Assembly (NCBI RefSeq): GCF_004919685.1
Contig: NZ_SMYZ01000001.1
Location: 1 to 64,000 of the forward strand
DNA from: Mesorhizobium norvegicum
GTDB lineage: Bacteria; Pseudomonadota; Alphaproteobacteria; Rhizobiales; Rhizobiaceae
Length of the DNA: 64,000 nt
Reading direction: 5' to 3'
A program made the position numbers and the translations under genes. Each line of letters starts with the position of its first letter. The first letter of the stretch is position 1. Positions 1 to 9,253 of this stretch are shown here, one piece after another. The notes beneath the pieces are model-generated. The model did not search any database and had not been told where the DNA came from. It worked only from the letters and a program-made list of their open reading frames with translations.

Positions 1-226
1 ACTTGATTAGCTACCGACAGGGCGGGCGGCGTCCTCTGTGTCGCCTGCGGCGGAAAAATCAAGCAGCAACAACGGCGGACCTTGTGGTTTCCGGCAACTA
101 GGCCTTAACCACACTATCAGGTTGTACGGAGTTGAACCCCGCCGTCAACGGTCGATTCATCATGGGAGGCGCAGAAGCCAGGATACCCGTGCATAAAAAG
201 CACGGCAAGCATTTGCGGGGGTAAGG

Positions 227-1882
227 ATGCTTCTCAACAAATTCTGGCGCTCGACGAGCGGCAATTTCACACTTGTGCTGGGACTGGGCTTGCCGACCAT
301 CCTGACGGCTGTCGCTTTCGCAACCGACGTCTCCACCCTCATGCGGGCCAAAAGCAATCTGCAGAGTGCGCTGGATGCGGCAAACCTTGCCTCCTCGCAT
401 CTTGGCGATCTCGACATCACCCGCAATGACGCCTTCGACCGCTATTTCCAGGCCAACATCGTTGGTCATGGCGAACTCAGCAATGCGCAGGCGACGTTGA
501 CCGTCGACAAGGGCATCAATTTCGTCAAGACAAAGGCGGTTGCCTCGGCGGACGTCAATCTCAACTTCGCCTTCCTGTTCGGCAAGGACAAGCATATCGA
601 GGTCGATGCCTCCGCCGTCGAATCGAACAACCAGCTCGAAGTCGTTCTGGTGCTGGACAACACCGGCTCGATGGCCGGCGCCCGCATGACGGCGCTGAGG
701 ACAGCGACCAAGTCATTGCTCGACACGCTTGAGGCGGCAAAATCGCCGACACGCAAGATCCGAGCCTCGCTGGTTCCATTCGTCACGGCCGTCAATGTCG
801 ATGGCGATGGATTCGACCCCTCCTGGATCGACATGGACGGCAAGTCCTCCACCAACGGCGTCAATTTCCCGGTCATCGACGGCAAGCGGCCGAACCACAT
901 GGCGCTGTTCAAACAGCTTCAGCAGGATGTTCCTGTCGGCAAACGGACAGGCTGGAATGGCACTGGATGGAAAGGCTGCGTCGAAGCGCGGCCGGGAACC
1001 TACAATATTTCGGACACGCCGCCCGATCCGACCATGCCCGACACTCTGTTCGTGCCATACTTCGCGCCCGACGATCCGGCGAATGCCACGAAGCCGTCGG
1101 GCTCCTACGGCAACTCTGCCACCGGCTACAACAATTCCTATCTCGACGACATCAGCGACAAGACCAAACTTGCCCAGTCGGGCGTCAATATTCTCGGCAT
1201 CGACCTGAGTGGGCTGCTTGGATCCGTCGTCAACCTGCCGCTCGCGGCAGACCTCGAAAAGATCGCCAGATATGTCGCGCCCGCCAACAAGCTGATCACC
1301 GAGACCGGCACCGCCATCACTGTTGGCCCCAATCGTTCCTGCCCGACTCCCGTTGTTCCCCTGACCGATGATTTCGACAAGCTGCGCAAGGCGGCCAGCG
1401 AGATGACCGAGTGGAACGGTTCCGGCACCAATGTCTCCGAAGGCCTGTCATGGGGCATGCGGGTGCTGTCGCCTGGCGCGCCCTACACCGATGGAGCGCC
1501 GTGGAAGACGCCCGGCATCAGCAAGATCGTGCTGTTGCTCACCGACGGCGAGAACGTCGTCTATGGCGCCAGTCAACAACCGACGAAGTCGGACTACACA
1601 TCCTATGGCTATCTGGCAGGTGGCCGTTTCGGATCGGACAACCAGACGACGGCGGCGCGCAATGTCGACGGCTGGACCAAAGGCGTTTGCACGCAATTGA
1701 AGAACGAGGGCGTGCAAATCTACACCATGGTGCTGCAATCCGACACCGCCGCCAACCGCACGCTTTACAGCGCCTGCGCCTCGGATCCGAGCGGCTATTA
1801 TGCCGTCAACGATCCGACCAAATTGCCGGATGTTTTCCAGCAGATCGCCAACAAGTTTTCGAAGCTGCAATTGACGAATTGA
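227..1882 (+). CDS. TadG-like pilus-assembly protein with von Willebrand factor A domain
   Basis: A 551-residue protein. It has a short cytoplasmic N-terminus, one hydrophobic segment at about residues 13-33 that resembles the TadE/TadG anchor, and a large extracytoplasmic domain. A VWA fold is indicated by the MIDAS-type motif DNTGS at 144-148, a later GTNVSEGL threonine motif near 400 and TDGEN near 435. Proteins of this kind are linked to Flp/Tad pilus assembly or act as envelope adhesins. No other tad genes are present here, so a pilus role is inferred from the family only. The start has a strong site (GGGGGTAAGG) immediately upstream. The first 226 bases of the window hold no other gene. 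Confidence 0.85.
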   Translation: MLLNKFWRSTSGNFTLVLGLGLPTILTAVAFATDVSTLMRAKSNLQSALDAANLASSHLGDLDITRNDAFDRYFQANIVGHGELSNAQATLTVDKGINFVKTKAVASADVNLNFAFLFGKDKHIEVDASAVESNNQLEVVLVLDNTGSMAGARMTALRTATKSLLDTLEAAKSPTRKIRASLVPFVTAVNVDGDGFDPSWIDMDGKSSTNGVNFPVIDGKRPNHMALFKQLQQDVPVGKRTGWNGTGWKGCVEARPGTYNISDTPPDPTMPDTLFVPYFAPDDPANATKPSGSYGNSATGYNNSYLDDISDKTKLAQSGVNILGIDLSGLLGSVVNLPLAADLEKIARYVAPANKLITETGTAITVGPNRSCPTPVVPLTDDFDKLRKAASEMTEWNGSGTNVSEGLSWGMRVLSPGAPYTDGAPWKTPGISKIVLLLTDGENVVYGASQQPTKSDYTSYGYLAGGRFGSDNQTTAARNVDGWTKGVCTQLKNEGVQIYTMVLQSDTAANRTLYSACASDPSGYYAVNDPTKLPDVFQQIANKFSKLQLTN

Positions 1883-1930
1883 GCGCTCGATCCGAGAGAG
1901 TCGATCCGGCTCCCGACGGGATCGATCGGC

Positions 1931-3862
1931 TCAACTCGTATGGGCGGCGACAACCTTGTCGACCGTTTCGGGGAAGAAGTCGGGCGCCGCGTGGCGTTTG
2001 CCGAACATCATGTCGTACTGCAACAGGCGGAAATCGCGGATCGCCGGGTCGATCTCTTTCTGCCGCGCCCAATCGGGCGTGGCCTCGCCAGCCGGCGTCA
2101 GCAACAAATTGCGGTCGACGACGCGGTAGCGTTCGCTCATCTGGCCCAGGAAACCGGTGTAGTAGGGATGGCTGATGCCGGCCGTCTTCAGGATATGATA
2201 GGGCAGGAAGGCCGGGCTGACGGCGCCCAGGTCTTCAGCCGGCCCGGTGCGATTCGACCAGATGACCAGCGGCGTCTCGTGGTGCTCGAGGGCAGCTTCG
2301 GGCGACGCTTCCTTGCGCGGCGCGACATTGTCCTTCAGGAAACCGGTTTCGACATAGACCGGCCCGAGCGGCGGCAGATGGTCGCCGAAGAAGGCGATTA
2401 CGGTGGGGCGGGAGCGTTTCTTGGCCCATTCGACGAGGCGTTCGAGACCGCGATCGGCATCGGCTGAGCCCTCGGCGTAGCTGAGCAGCGATTCGCGCGC
2501 CCACTGGCTGATCGGCGCCTGCACCGTATGCGTCGGGTTGTAATAGCGGTTCGGCTCGTAGGGGCCGTGGTTTTGCAGGCTGACCGCAAAGAAGAACACC
2601 GGCTCATCGCTGGCGTCGGCCTCGCTGATGATCTCGTCGGTCATCGCCGCGTCCGATGCCAGCGGCCCGCGCTTTTGCATCGGTGGCAGCGTTTCTTCCG
2701 ACTTGAAATCGTTGAAGCCGAAATCGGCGTAGACGGCGCCACGGTTCCAGAACCAGTTGGTGCCGGGATGGATGGCGCGCGCCCGGTAACCCTGGCTCTT
2801 GAGGAAAGTGGCGAGCGAAGGCGTCGGCGTGCGCACATATTGCTGATAGGGGATGCTGCCGGCCGGCAGGAACGCGTTGGAAAAGCCGGTCAGCGCCTCG
2901 AACTCGATGTTGGCGGTCATGCCGCCGAATTCCGGCGAGAACATCGATCCCGAGCGCAGCGCCCGCACATTGGGGATCGGATCGGGCGTGATGGTGACGC
3001 CGGGCAGCTTGGTCGGATCCCAGAAGGACTCGCTCATGACGATGATGATATCGGGCTTCTCGGCCGGCACCGAGGCGGTCACATCAGGCCTGTCGATCGC
3101 CGCGATCGCCTTGTCGGAATAGCCCGGCGGCGCCGAGACATGCGCCATCGGCACGTTGAGGGCAAAGGCCAGCGCAAAGCCGTTGGAGGCATAGTTTTCC
3201 TTCTGGTCCCACATGATCGGGATGATCTGCAGCCGGTCCCTGGTCCAGGAGAAGGTGGCGTAGTCCATGATCGAAACGAAGAAGGCGAGCAGCGGCACGG
3301 CCAGCGTCAGCCGGGCAAGGCGGCCCTTGCGGCTGAGCGCCGGAACCTTGCGGCGCCACAGCCGCCAGCCATAGACGAGCAGCGACAGGCCGGCGACGAT
3401 GCCGACGACCATGGCAAGCGCGGTCATCGGACGGTCGCGCACCAAAAGCGGCAACAGCGCGAAGATCTGGCGGGCATAGAGGAAATCGGTCGGATAGAGC
3501 GGATCGCCGAGATAGTGCGACTTCTGGTGACCGACGAAGGCAAGCGACAGGGTCAGCGGTGCGACGATCATCAGGCTCTGATGACTGCGGCCGAGCACCG
3601 CATCGAGGCCGATCAGGATCAGCGCAAACACGACAATGGTGGTCCAGCCAGGCTTGAGCGGCTGCAAGAAGAAGGAGACAGTGCCGGCAAAGTCGCCGCG
3701 CACGATCAGTTCGATGGCAAACACCAGGACGGCAGCGATCGCCAGGCTGATCAGCCCATAGCGCACGACCGGCCATCTCCGGCCCGGCAGATAGCCGGTG
3801 GAGGGGTCGTCTTCCAGGAACTGTGGCGCGGCCTTGCCGGCGCGTTTGTAACTCTTTGCCAC
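1931..3862 (-). CDS. LTA-synthase-like membrane phosphoglycerol transferase (sulfatase fold)
   Basis: About 643 residues: roughly five transmembrane segments in the first 220 residues, then an extracytoplasmic sulfatase/LtaS-type domain. Visible motifs are MSESFWDPTK around residue 285 (the acidic/threonine nucleophile region), QNHGPYE, and a metal-binding GDH near residue 495. In Gram-negative bacteria such enzymes move phosphoglycerol from phosphatidylglycerol to periplasmic or surface glycans, for example cyclic beta-glucans in rhizobia. The substrate here is inferred, not shown. I chose the GTG at 3862 because GGGGAAG lies 5 nt upstream. A GTG 11 codons further out (3895) has no good site. 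The gene is convergent with the TadG-like gene. Confidence 0.82.
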   Translation of the reverse strand: MAKSYKRAGKAAPQFLEDDPSTGYLPGRRWPVVRYGLISLAIAAVLVFAIELIVRGDFAGTVSFFLQPLKPGWTTIVVFALILIGLDAVLGRSHQSLMIVAPLTLSLAFVGHQKSHYLGDPLYPTDFLYARQIFALLPLLVRDRPMTALAMVVGIVAGLSLLVYGWRLWRRKVPALSRKGRLARLTLAVPLLAFFVSIMDYATFSWTRDRLQIIPIMWDQKENYASNGFALAFALNVPMAHVSAPPGYSDKAIAAIDRPDVTASVPAEKPDIIIVMSESFWDPTKLPGVTITPDPIPNVRALRSGSMFSPEFGGMTANIEFEALTGFSNAFLPAGSIPYQQYVRTPTPSLATFLKSQGYRARAIHPGTNWFWNRGAVYADFGFNDFKSEETLPPMQKRGPLASDAAMTDEIISEADASDEPVFFFAVSLQNHGPYEPNRYYNPTHTVQAPISQWARESLLSYAEGSADADRGLERLVEWAKKRSRPTVIAFFGDHLPPLGPVYVETGFLKDNVAPRKEASPEAALEHHETPLVIWSNRTGPAEDLGAVSPAFLPYHILKTAGISHPYYTGFLGQMSERYRVVDRNLLLTPAGEATPDWARQKEIDPAIRDFRLLQYDMMFGKRHAAPDFFPETVDKVVAAHTS

Positions 3863-4139
3863 CTTAACTTCCCCACCCAGCGACAAACACGTCACTCGAT
3901 TGTCATAGAATTGTCACGCAAAGCTAGCGCCTGTAGCGAAAATAAGAAGAGCCAGCAAACGAATCGTGAGCGGTTTTCATCAGGAGTGATCGCCAAAAAG
4001 CCTTTCGGATCAGGCACTCGGCGCACGAAGCCGCTGCCGGGCAGGGTCGAACCGGGCTTGACTTGGCGGCCTGCCTTGCGTCACAGGCAAGAAAAACTCG
4101 TCTATCAGGCAAGCAAAACCAGCCCTTGGGAGTCCTCGC
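3863..4139. other. Divergent intergenic region before fabD
   Basis: About 277 bases between the divergent LTA-synthase-like gene and fabD. It must hold both promoters, but I cannot assign convincing -35/-10 pairs. The site GGGAG lies about 7 nt before the fabD ATG. Confidence 0.4.
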
Positions 4140-5081
4140 ATGGCCGTTGCATTCACTTTTCCTGGACAAGGCAGCCAGGCAGTCGGCATGGGCAAGGATC
4201 TCGCCGACGCCTTTCCCGAGGCGCGCAGGATCTTCCAGGAAGTCGACGATGCGCTGGGCGAAAACCTGTCGAAGCTGATCTGGGAAGGACCGGAAGAGAC
4301 GTTGACGCTGACCGCCAACGCGCAGCCGGCGCTGATGGCAGTGTCGCTGGCCGCGATCCGGGCGCTGGAATCGCGCGGCTTCTCGCTGCAAGACAAGGTC
4401 GCCTATGTCGCCGGCCATTCGCTGGGCGAATATTCGGCATTGGCCGCTGCCGGTTTTGTTTCGGTTGCCGATGCGGCCAGGCTGCTGCGCATCCGCGGCA
4501 ATGCCATGCAGGCAGCGGTGCCGGCCGGCGAGGGCGCGATGGCGGCGATCATCGGACTGGAACAGGCCGATGTCGAAGCCGCCTGCGCGGAGGCTGCAAA
4601 AGGCTCCGTCTGCCAGATCGCCAACGACAATGGCGGCGGCCAATTGGTCATTTCCGGCGCCAAGGCCGCGGTCGAACTGGCGGCGAAACTGTGCATCGAG
4701 AAAGGCGCCAAACGGGCGCTGATGCTGCAGGTGTCTGCGCCCTTCCATTCAGCACTGATGGCGCCGGCCGCGAACCTCATGCGCGACGCGCTCGCCGGCG
4801 TGACAAAGAACGCACCGGTCGTCCCGGTCGTCTCCAACGTGTCTGTGGCGCCGTCGAGCGATCCGGATGAGATCGCGCGGCGTCTGGTTGAGCAGGTGAC
4901 CGGTCGCGTGCGCTGGCGCGAGACGGTGGAATGGTTCGGCGCAAATGGCGTCACCACGCTTTACGAAATTGGCGCCGGCAAGGTGCTTTCGGGATTGGCG
5001 CGGCGCATCAACCGCGACATCGCCACCGCGTCGGTCGGCTCCGCGGCTGAGGTCGAGGCGGCATTGGCAGCGCTTGCATAA
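4140..5081 (+). CDS. fabD: Malonyl-CoA:ACP transacylase
   Basis: A 313-residue enzyme that transfers malonyl from CoA to acyl carrier protein, the committed entry into type II fatty acid synthesis. It shows the FPGQGSQ N-terminal signature, the nucleophile motif GHSLGEYS with Ser93, and the downstream SAPFHSALM motif carrying the partner histidine. Length is normal for FabD. It is the first gene of a same-strand fabD-fabG-acpP-fabF series, the arrangement expected in alphaproteobacteria. fabG follows after 59 bases. Confidence 0.98.
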   Translation: MAVAFTFPGQGSQAVGMGKDLADAFPEARRIFQEVDDALGENLSKLIWEGPEETLTLTANAQPALMAVSLAAIRALESRGFSLQDKVAYVAGHSLGEYSALAAAGFVSVADAARLLRIRGNAMQAAVPAGEGAMAAIIGLEQADVEAACAEAAKGSVCQIANDNGGGQLVISGAKAAVELAAKLCIEKGAKRALMLQVSAPFHSALMAPAANLMRDALAGVTKNAPVVPVVSNVSVAPSSDPDEIARRLVEQVTGRVRWRETVEWFGANGVTTLYEIGAGKVLSGLARRINRDIATASVGSAAEVEAALAALA

Positions 5082-5140
5082 AGCGTCATTTGATCCCATC
5101 CCTGTAAAAAGGGTGTTCTCTTCTCAATCAGGAGACAAAA

Positions 5141-5878
5141 ATGTTCGAATTGACTGGCCGCAAGGCGCTCGTCACCGGCGCATCCGGGGGCATAGGCGAG
5201 GCGATCGCCAGGGTGCTGCATGCGCAAGGCGCCATCGTCGGCCTGCACGGCACCCGCGTCGAGAAACTGGAAGCGCTGGCCGCCGAGCTTGGCGACCGGG
5301 TCAAGCTGTTTCCGGCCAATTTGTCGAACCGTGACGAGGTCAAGGCGCTCGGCCAGAAGGCGGAGGCCGATCTCGAAGGTGTCGATATCCTGGTCAACAA
5401 TGCCGGCATCACCAAGGACGGGCTGTTCGTGCGCATGTCGGATGCCGACTGGGACACCGTGCTCGAGGTCAACCTGACCGCCGTGTTCAGGCTGACCCGC
5501 GAACTCACCCACCCGATGATGCGCCGCCGCCACGGCCGCATCATCAACATCACCTCGGTGGTCGGGGTCACCGGCAATCCCGGCCAGACCAACTACTGCG
5601 CCTCCAAGGCCGGCATGATCGGCTTTTCCAAGTCGCTGGCGCAGGAGATCGCCACCCGCAACATCACCGTCAACTGCGTCGCCCCGGGCTTCATCGAATC
5701 GGCGATGACCGACAAGCTCAACGACAAGCAGAAGGAGGCGATCATGGCGGCGATTCCGACCCGCCGCATGGGCACCAGCGCCGAAGTCGCGTCCGCCGTC
5801 GCCTATCTCGCCTCTAACGAAGCCGCCTACGTGACCGGCCAGACCATCCATGTGAATGGCGGCATGGCGATGATCTGA
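5141..5878 (+). CDS. fabG: 3-oxoacyl-[ACP] reductase
   Basis: A 245-residue classical SDR that reduces 3-oxoacyl-ACP with NADPH in each elongation cycle. The Rossmann motif TGASGGIG lies near residues 12-19, NNAG near 86-89, and the catalytic Ser139, Tyr152 and Lys156 (NITS, YCASK) are all present. An AGGAG ribosome site precedes the ATG. Its position between fabD and acpP supports the FabG assignment over a generic SDR. A 130-bp palindromic element begins right after its stop codon. Confidence 0.97.
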   Translation: MFELTGRKALVTGASGGIGEAIARVLHAQGAIVGLHGTRVEKLEALAAELGDRVKLFPANLSNRDEVKALGQKAEADLEGVDILVNNAGITKDGLFVRMSDADWDTVLEVNLTAVFRLTRELTHPMMRRRHGRIINITSVVGVTGNPGQTNYCASKAGMIGFSKSLAQEIATRNITVNCVAPGFIESAMTDKLNDKQKEAIMAAIPTRRMGTSAEVASAVAYLASNEAAYVTGQTIHVNGGMAMI

Positions 5879-6010
5879 CGGACCTTGTTGATAATTCTAC
5901 CCCTGCCGGCCCTCTGCGCTTCCGGTGCCCGCGTGCTGAAAGTACGCTCCGCTCCGGTTCTCGAAAACCGCACCATATGACTCGGCAGGGCGAATTCTGA
6001 ACAAGGTCCG
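5879..6010. repeat. Long imperfect palindromic element between fabG and acpP
   Basis: The outer arms are 5879-5897 (starting CGGACCTTGTT) and 6992-style partner 5992-6010 (ending AACAAGGTCCG). They pair at 17 of 19 positions. A second pair, CCCTGCCG near 5901 and CGGCAGGG at 5983-5990, extends the stem. A small inner hairpin (CGGTT-N6-AACCG, 5955-5970) sits in the loop. The structure begins one base after the fabG stop. It could be a degenerate rhizobial mosaic repeat, a terminator or an mRNA-processing signal. No second copy was noticed in this window. Confidence 0.65.
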
Positions 6011-6143
6011 GCGGGCTGTGAAAAGAGACCATTTCGGCTTGGACCTCAGCTGTTTTTCGTGTAATGCGGCCCGCAACCCGGCGGTTCGGGCAAAAACCGG
6101 TCTGTAGCCGTTGCGTTTCCGGCAGGACCATCTTTCAGCTTGA

Positions 6144-6165
6144 TTAGCGGCATTCTGCCCGCTAA
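6144..6165 (+). promoter_or_regulatory. Hairpin in the acpP leader
   Basis: TTAGCGG (6144-6150) and CCGCTAA (6159-6165) form a perfect 7-bp stem with an 8-base loop, ending 34 bases before the acpP ATG. It probably lies in the 5' untranslated region of this highly expressed gene and could stabilise the mRNA or tune expression. The rest of the 6011-6199 gap shows no gene. The acpP promoter must be in it but cannot be named confidently. Confidence 0.4.
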
Positions 6166-6199
6166 CGAAGACAGACAAACAAAAGACGAGGATGCCCAA

Positions 6200-6436
6200 A
6201 TGAGTGACACCGCAGAGCGCGTCAAGAAGATCGTCATCGAGCACCTTGGCGTCGATGCTGACAAAGTGACGGAGCAGGCGAGCTTCATCGATGATCTGGG
6301 CGCCGACAGCCTCGACACGGTCGAACTCGTCATGGCGTTCGAAGAAGAATTCGGCGTCGAGATTCCCGACGACGCAGCCGAGACCATCCTGACCGTCGGC
6401 GATGCCGTGAAGTACATCGACAAGGCTTCGGCCTGA
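6200..6436 (+). CDS. acpP: Acyl carrier protein
   Basis: A 78-residue acidic four-helix protein that carries growing acyl chains on phosphopantetheine. The attachment motif GADSLDT holds the modified Ser37. The ATG at 6200 (MSDTAERV) is chosen over an upstream in-frame ATG because it gives the standard ACP length and has a GAGG-type site about 6 bases before it. It is separated from fabG by 321 bases containing a palindromic element and a leader hairpin, which suggests its own promoter. fabF follows after 34 bases. Confidence 0.98.
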   Translation: MSDTAERVKKIVIEHLGVDADKVTEQASFIDDLGADSLDTVELVMAFEEEFGVEIPDDAAETILTVGDAVKYIDKASA

Positions 6437-6470
6437 CGCTTTCCGCAGTCGTCACCGGGGAGGACCTGCG

Positions 6471-7733
6471 ATGAGGCGTGTCGTCGTCACGGGCCTTGGG
6501 TTGCTGTCGCCGTTCGGCATGGGCTTTGAGCACAGCTGGAAGGAACTTCTGACCGGCCGCAGCGCTGCCAAGCGCATCACCGAGTTCGAGGTGGAGGATC
6601 TTGCTTGCAAGATCGCCCACGTCATTCCGCGTGGCGATGGCAGCAATGCCACCTTCAATCCCGAGGCCGTGCTCGAGCCGAAGGAATTGCGCAAGATCGG
6701 CGACTTCATCCTGTACGGGATTGCCGCCGCCGACGAGGCGCTGAAGGATTCCGGCTGGGAACCCAAGACGCATGAAGAGCAGTGTGCCACCGGCGTCCTG
6801 ATCGGTTCCGGCATTGGCGGCATCGAGGGCATCGCCGAGAACGCGATGATCCTCAAGGAACGCGGTCCGCGCCGCATCAGCCCTTTCTTCATCCCGGGCC
6901 AGATCATCAATCTCGTTTCCGGGCAGGTTTCGATCCGGCATGGGCTGAAAGGCCCGAACCATGCCGTCGTCACGGCCTGTTCGACCGGCGCGCACGCCAT
7001 TGGCGATGCTGCCCGGTTGATCATGTGGGGCGATGCCGACGTGATGGTCGCCGGTGGCGCCGAAGCGCCGGTGACACGGCTGTCGATCGCCGGTTTCGCC
7101 GCGTGCCGGGCGCTGTCGACGGAGCGCAATGATTCGCCGCAAACGGCGTCGCGGCCCTATGATCGCGACCGTGACGGCTTCGTCATGGGCGAGGGCGCCG
7201 GCGTTGTCGTGCTCGAGGAGCTCGAGCATGCCAAGGCGCGCGGCGCCAAGATCTATGCCGAGGTGACGGGTTATGGTCTCACCGGCGACGCGCATCACAT
7301 CACGGCGCCCGCCGAGGATGGCGATGGGGCCTTCCGTTGCATGACGGCGGCGCTGAACCGGGCCAAGCTGACGCCTGCCGATGTTGACTACATCAACGCC
7401 CACGGCACCTCGACCATGGCCGACACCATTGAGCTCGGCGCTGTCGAGCGGCTTGTCGGCAATGCCGCGTCGAAGATTTCGATGTCGTCGACCAAGTCGT
7501 CGATCGGCCACCTGCTTGGGGCGGCCGGTGCCGCCGAAGCGATCTTTTCGATCCTCGCCATCAGAGACAATGTCGCGCCGCCGACCATCAACCTCGACAA
7601 CCCGGAGCGCGAAACCGCGATCGACCTGGTGCCGAACAAGCCGCGTGCCCGCCAGATCGACGTGGCGCTGTCCAATTCCTTCGGCTTTGGTGGTACCAAC
7701 GCGTCGTTGGTCTTCCAGCGCTACAATGGCTGA
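6471..7733 (+). CDS. fabF: 3-oxoacyl-[ACP] synthase II
   Basis: A 420-residue KAS II condensing enzyme that elongates acyl-ACP with malonyl-ACP. The active cysteine lies in VTACSTGAHA (Cys170). The two histidine motifs follow as NAHGTST (about 306-312) and SIGHLLGAAG (about 344). The C-terminal NSFGFGGTNASLVF signature is complete. Length and context fit FabF. A stretch of 102 bases separates it from mltG. Confidence 0.98.
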   Translation: MRRVVVTGLGLLSPFGMGFEHSWKELLTGRSAAKRITEFEVEDLACKIAHVIPRGDGSNATFNPEAVLEPKELRKIGDFILYGIAAADEALKDSGWEPKTHEEQCATGVLIGSGIGGIEGIAENAMILKERGPRRISPFFIPGQIINLVSGQVSIRHGLKGPNHAVVTACSTGAHAIGDAARLIMWGDADVMVAGGAEAPVTRLSIAGFAACRALSTERNDSPQTASRPYDRDRDGFVMGEGAGVVVLEELEHAKARGAKIYAEVTGYGLTGDAHHITAPAEDGDGAFRCMTAALNRAKLTPADVDYINAHGTSTMADTIELGAVERLVGNAASKISMSSTKSSIGHLLGAAGAAEAIFSILAIRDNVAPPTINLDNPERETAIDLVPNKPRARQIDVALSNSFGFGGTNASLVFQRYNG

Positions 7734-7835
7734 TCGCCCGGCTATCGGGCGACGCTTTGACGTGCCGTCAATTTTGCCATATTCGCCCCTACTCTGCCGC
7801 TGGGGATTCGTTGGGCGATCAAACGGTAGGGCGAA

Positions 7836-9095
7836 ATGAACACAAATCCGGCAGGCAACGGAGAATTCGGGCAACGGCCGGCGACATCCGGACCGATCGT
7901 GCCGAAAACGGCCAGCGAGGCGTTGCGGCCAGAGGCCGGCACGCCGCCGCCGAAGCGCTCGCGTGCATCACGCAGTCAGGTCGTCGTGTTCATGAACTTC
8001 GTCATCTCTTCGGTGATGCTGATGGTTCTGGCGGCCGGCGTCGCGGTCTATTTCGGCAAGCAGGAATTCACCGAACCCGGCCCATCGGCCAATGGCGACA
8101 CCTTCCTGGTCAAGCCGAACACCGGCGTCCAGGATATCGCCGACCAACTCGAACGCCGCGGACTGATCAGCGATGCCCGGGTATTCCGCCTTGGCGTGCG
8201 GGCCTTCGGCAATGATTCCGCGCTGAAGGCCGGCGAGTACGAGATCAAGCCCAAGGCTTCCATGCGCGACATCATGGAGCTTTTGAAGAGCGGCAAGTCG
8301 GTGATGTATTCGCTGACCATTCCAGAGGGGCTGACGGTCGAGCAGGCGCTGCAGCGCATCGGCGACGAGACTGCCTTGAGCGGCGACATGCCGGCGACCA
8401 CGCCGCCGGAGGGCAGCCTCGCCACCGACACACTGCGCTTCACGCGCGGCGCGACGCGCCAGCAGATGGTCGACAAGCTGCTGGCGGATCAAAAGAAGCT
8501 GGTTGACGATGTCTGGCAGCGGCGCGCGCCGGACCTGCCGCTGGCCAACGTCGAAGAGTTCGTTACTCTGGCCTCGATCGTCGAGAAGGAAACGGGCAAG
8601 GGTGACGAGCGTTCACGGGTTGCCGCGGTCTTCCTGAACCGGCTTGCCAAGGGCATGCGCCTGCAATCCGATCCAACCATCATCTATGGGCTGTTCGGCG
8701 GCAAGGGCAAGCCGGCGGACCGGCCGATCTACCAGTCGGACATCCAGAAGCAGACGCCCTACAACACCTATGTGATCAACGGCTTGCCACCGACGCCGAT
8801 CGCCAATCCGGGTCGTGCAGCGCTGGAGGCGGTGGCCAATCCGTCGAAGACCGACGACCTCTATTTCGTTGCCGATGGCACCGGCGGGCACGTCTTTGCC
8901 GCGACGTTGGACGAGCACAATGAGAATGTCGCCCGCTATCGCGCCTTGCAGAAGAAGCAGGCAGACGAGGCCGCCAAGGCCGCTAACACCACTGGCGCCG
9001 GCGACGGCAATGCCGACAAGCCGGCTGACAGCGGGCCGGCTGACGGTGGCGACGACAGCGGCGACGGCGGCGGTGACGCGGGCGCTGCCCAGTAG
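7836..9095 (+). CDS. mltG: Endolytic murein transglycosylase (YceG family)
   Basis: A 419-residue inner-membrane enzyme that cleaves nascent glycan strands and helps terminate peptidoglycan chains. There is a basic, proline-rich cytoplasmic N-terminus, one membrane helix at about 50-72, a LysM-like subdomain, and the YceG catalytic region with ASIVEKETG (catalytic glutamate) and LQSDPTIIYG. The last 40 residues are an unusual Gly/Asp/Ala-rich tail of low complexity, outside the conserved domain. It sits downstream of fabF, as is common in Rhizobiales. Confidence 0.95.
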   Translation: MNTNPAGNGEFGQRPATSGPIVPKTASEALRPEAGTPPPKRSRASRSQVVVFMNFVISSVMLMVLAAGVAVYFGKQEFTEPGPSANGDTFLVKPNTGVQDIADQLERRGLISDARVFRLGVRAFGNDSALKAGEYEIKPKASMRDIMELLKSGKSVMYSLTIPEGLTVEQALQRIGDETALSGDMPATTPPEGSLATDTLRFTRGATRQQMVDKLLADQKKLVDDVWQRRAPDLPLANVEEFVTLASIVEKETGKGDERSRVAAVFLNRLAKGMRLQSDPTIIYGLFGGKGKPADRPIYQSDIQKQTPYNTYVINGLPPTPIANPGRAALEAVANPSKTDDLYFVADGTGGHVFAATLDEHNENVARYRALQKKQADEAAKAANTTGAGDGNADKPADSGPADGGDDSGDGGGDAGAAQ

Positions 9096-9253
9096 AATAA
9101 AGAAAGGCGTTGCCCACCAGGCGATGCCCTGACATTTGGAAGAGCGTCGCGCGTCCGATTTCGACGCGCCTGCGGCGCAGTCATTTTCAAGCCGCACTTG
9201 CTCCTCTCCGGAAAGCCGGGTTCGGGGTGGTGCACCAGGGACGTGTGGGCGAT

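Noticed and set aside
2528..4870. A 780-codon open frame on the plus strand
   Set aside because: It lies antisense to the LTA-synthase-like gene and then out of frame over fabD. Composition is Arg/Gly-rich as expected of a GC-rich shadow, and there is no motif.
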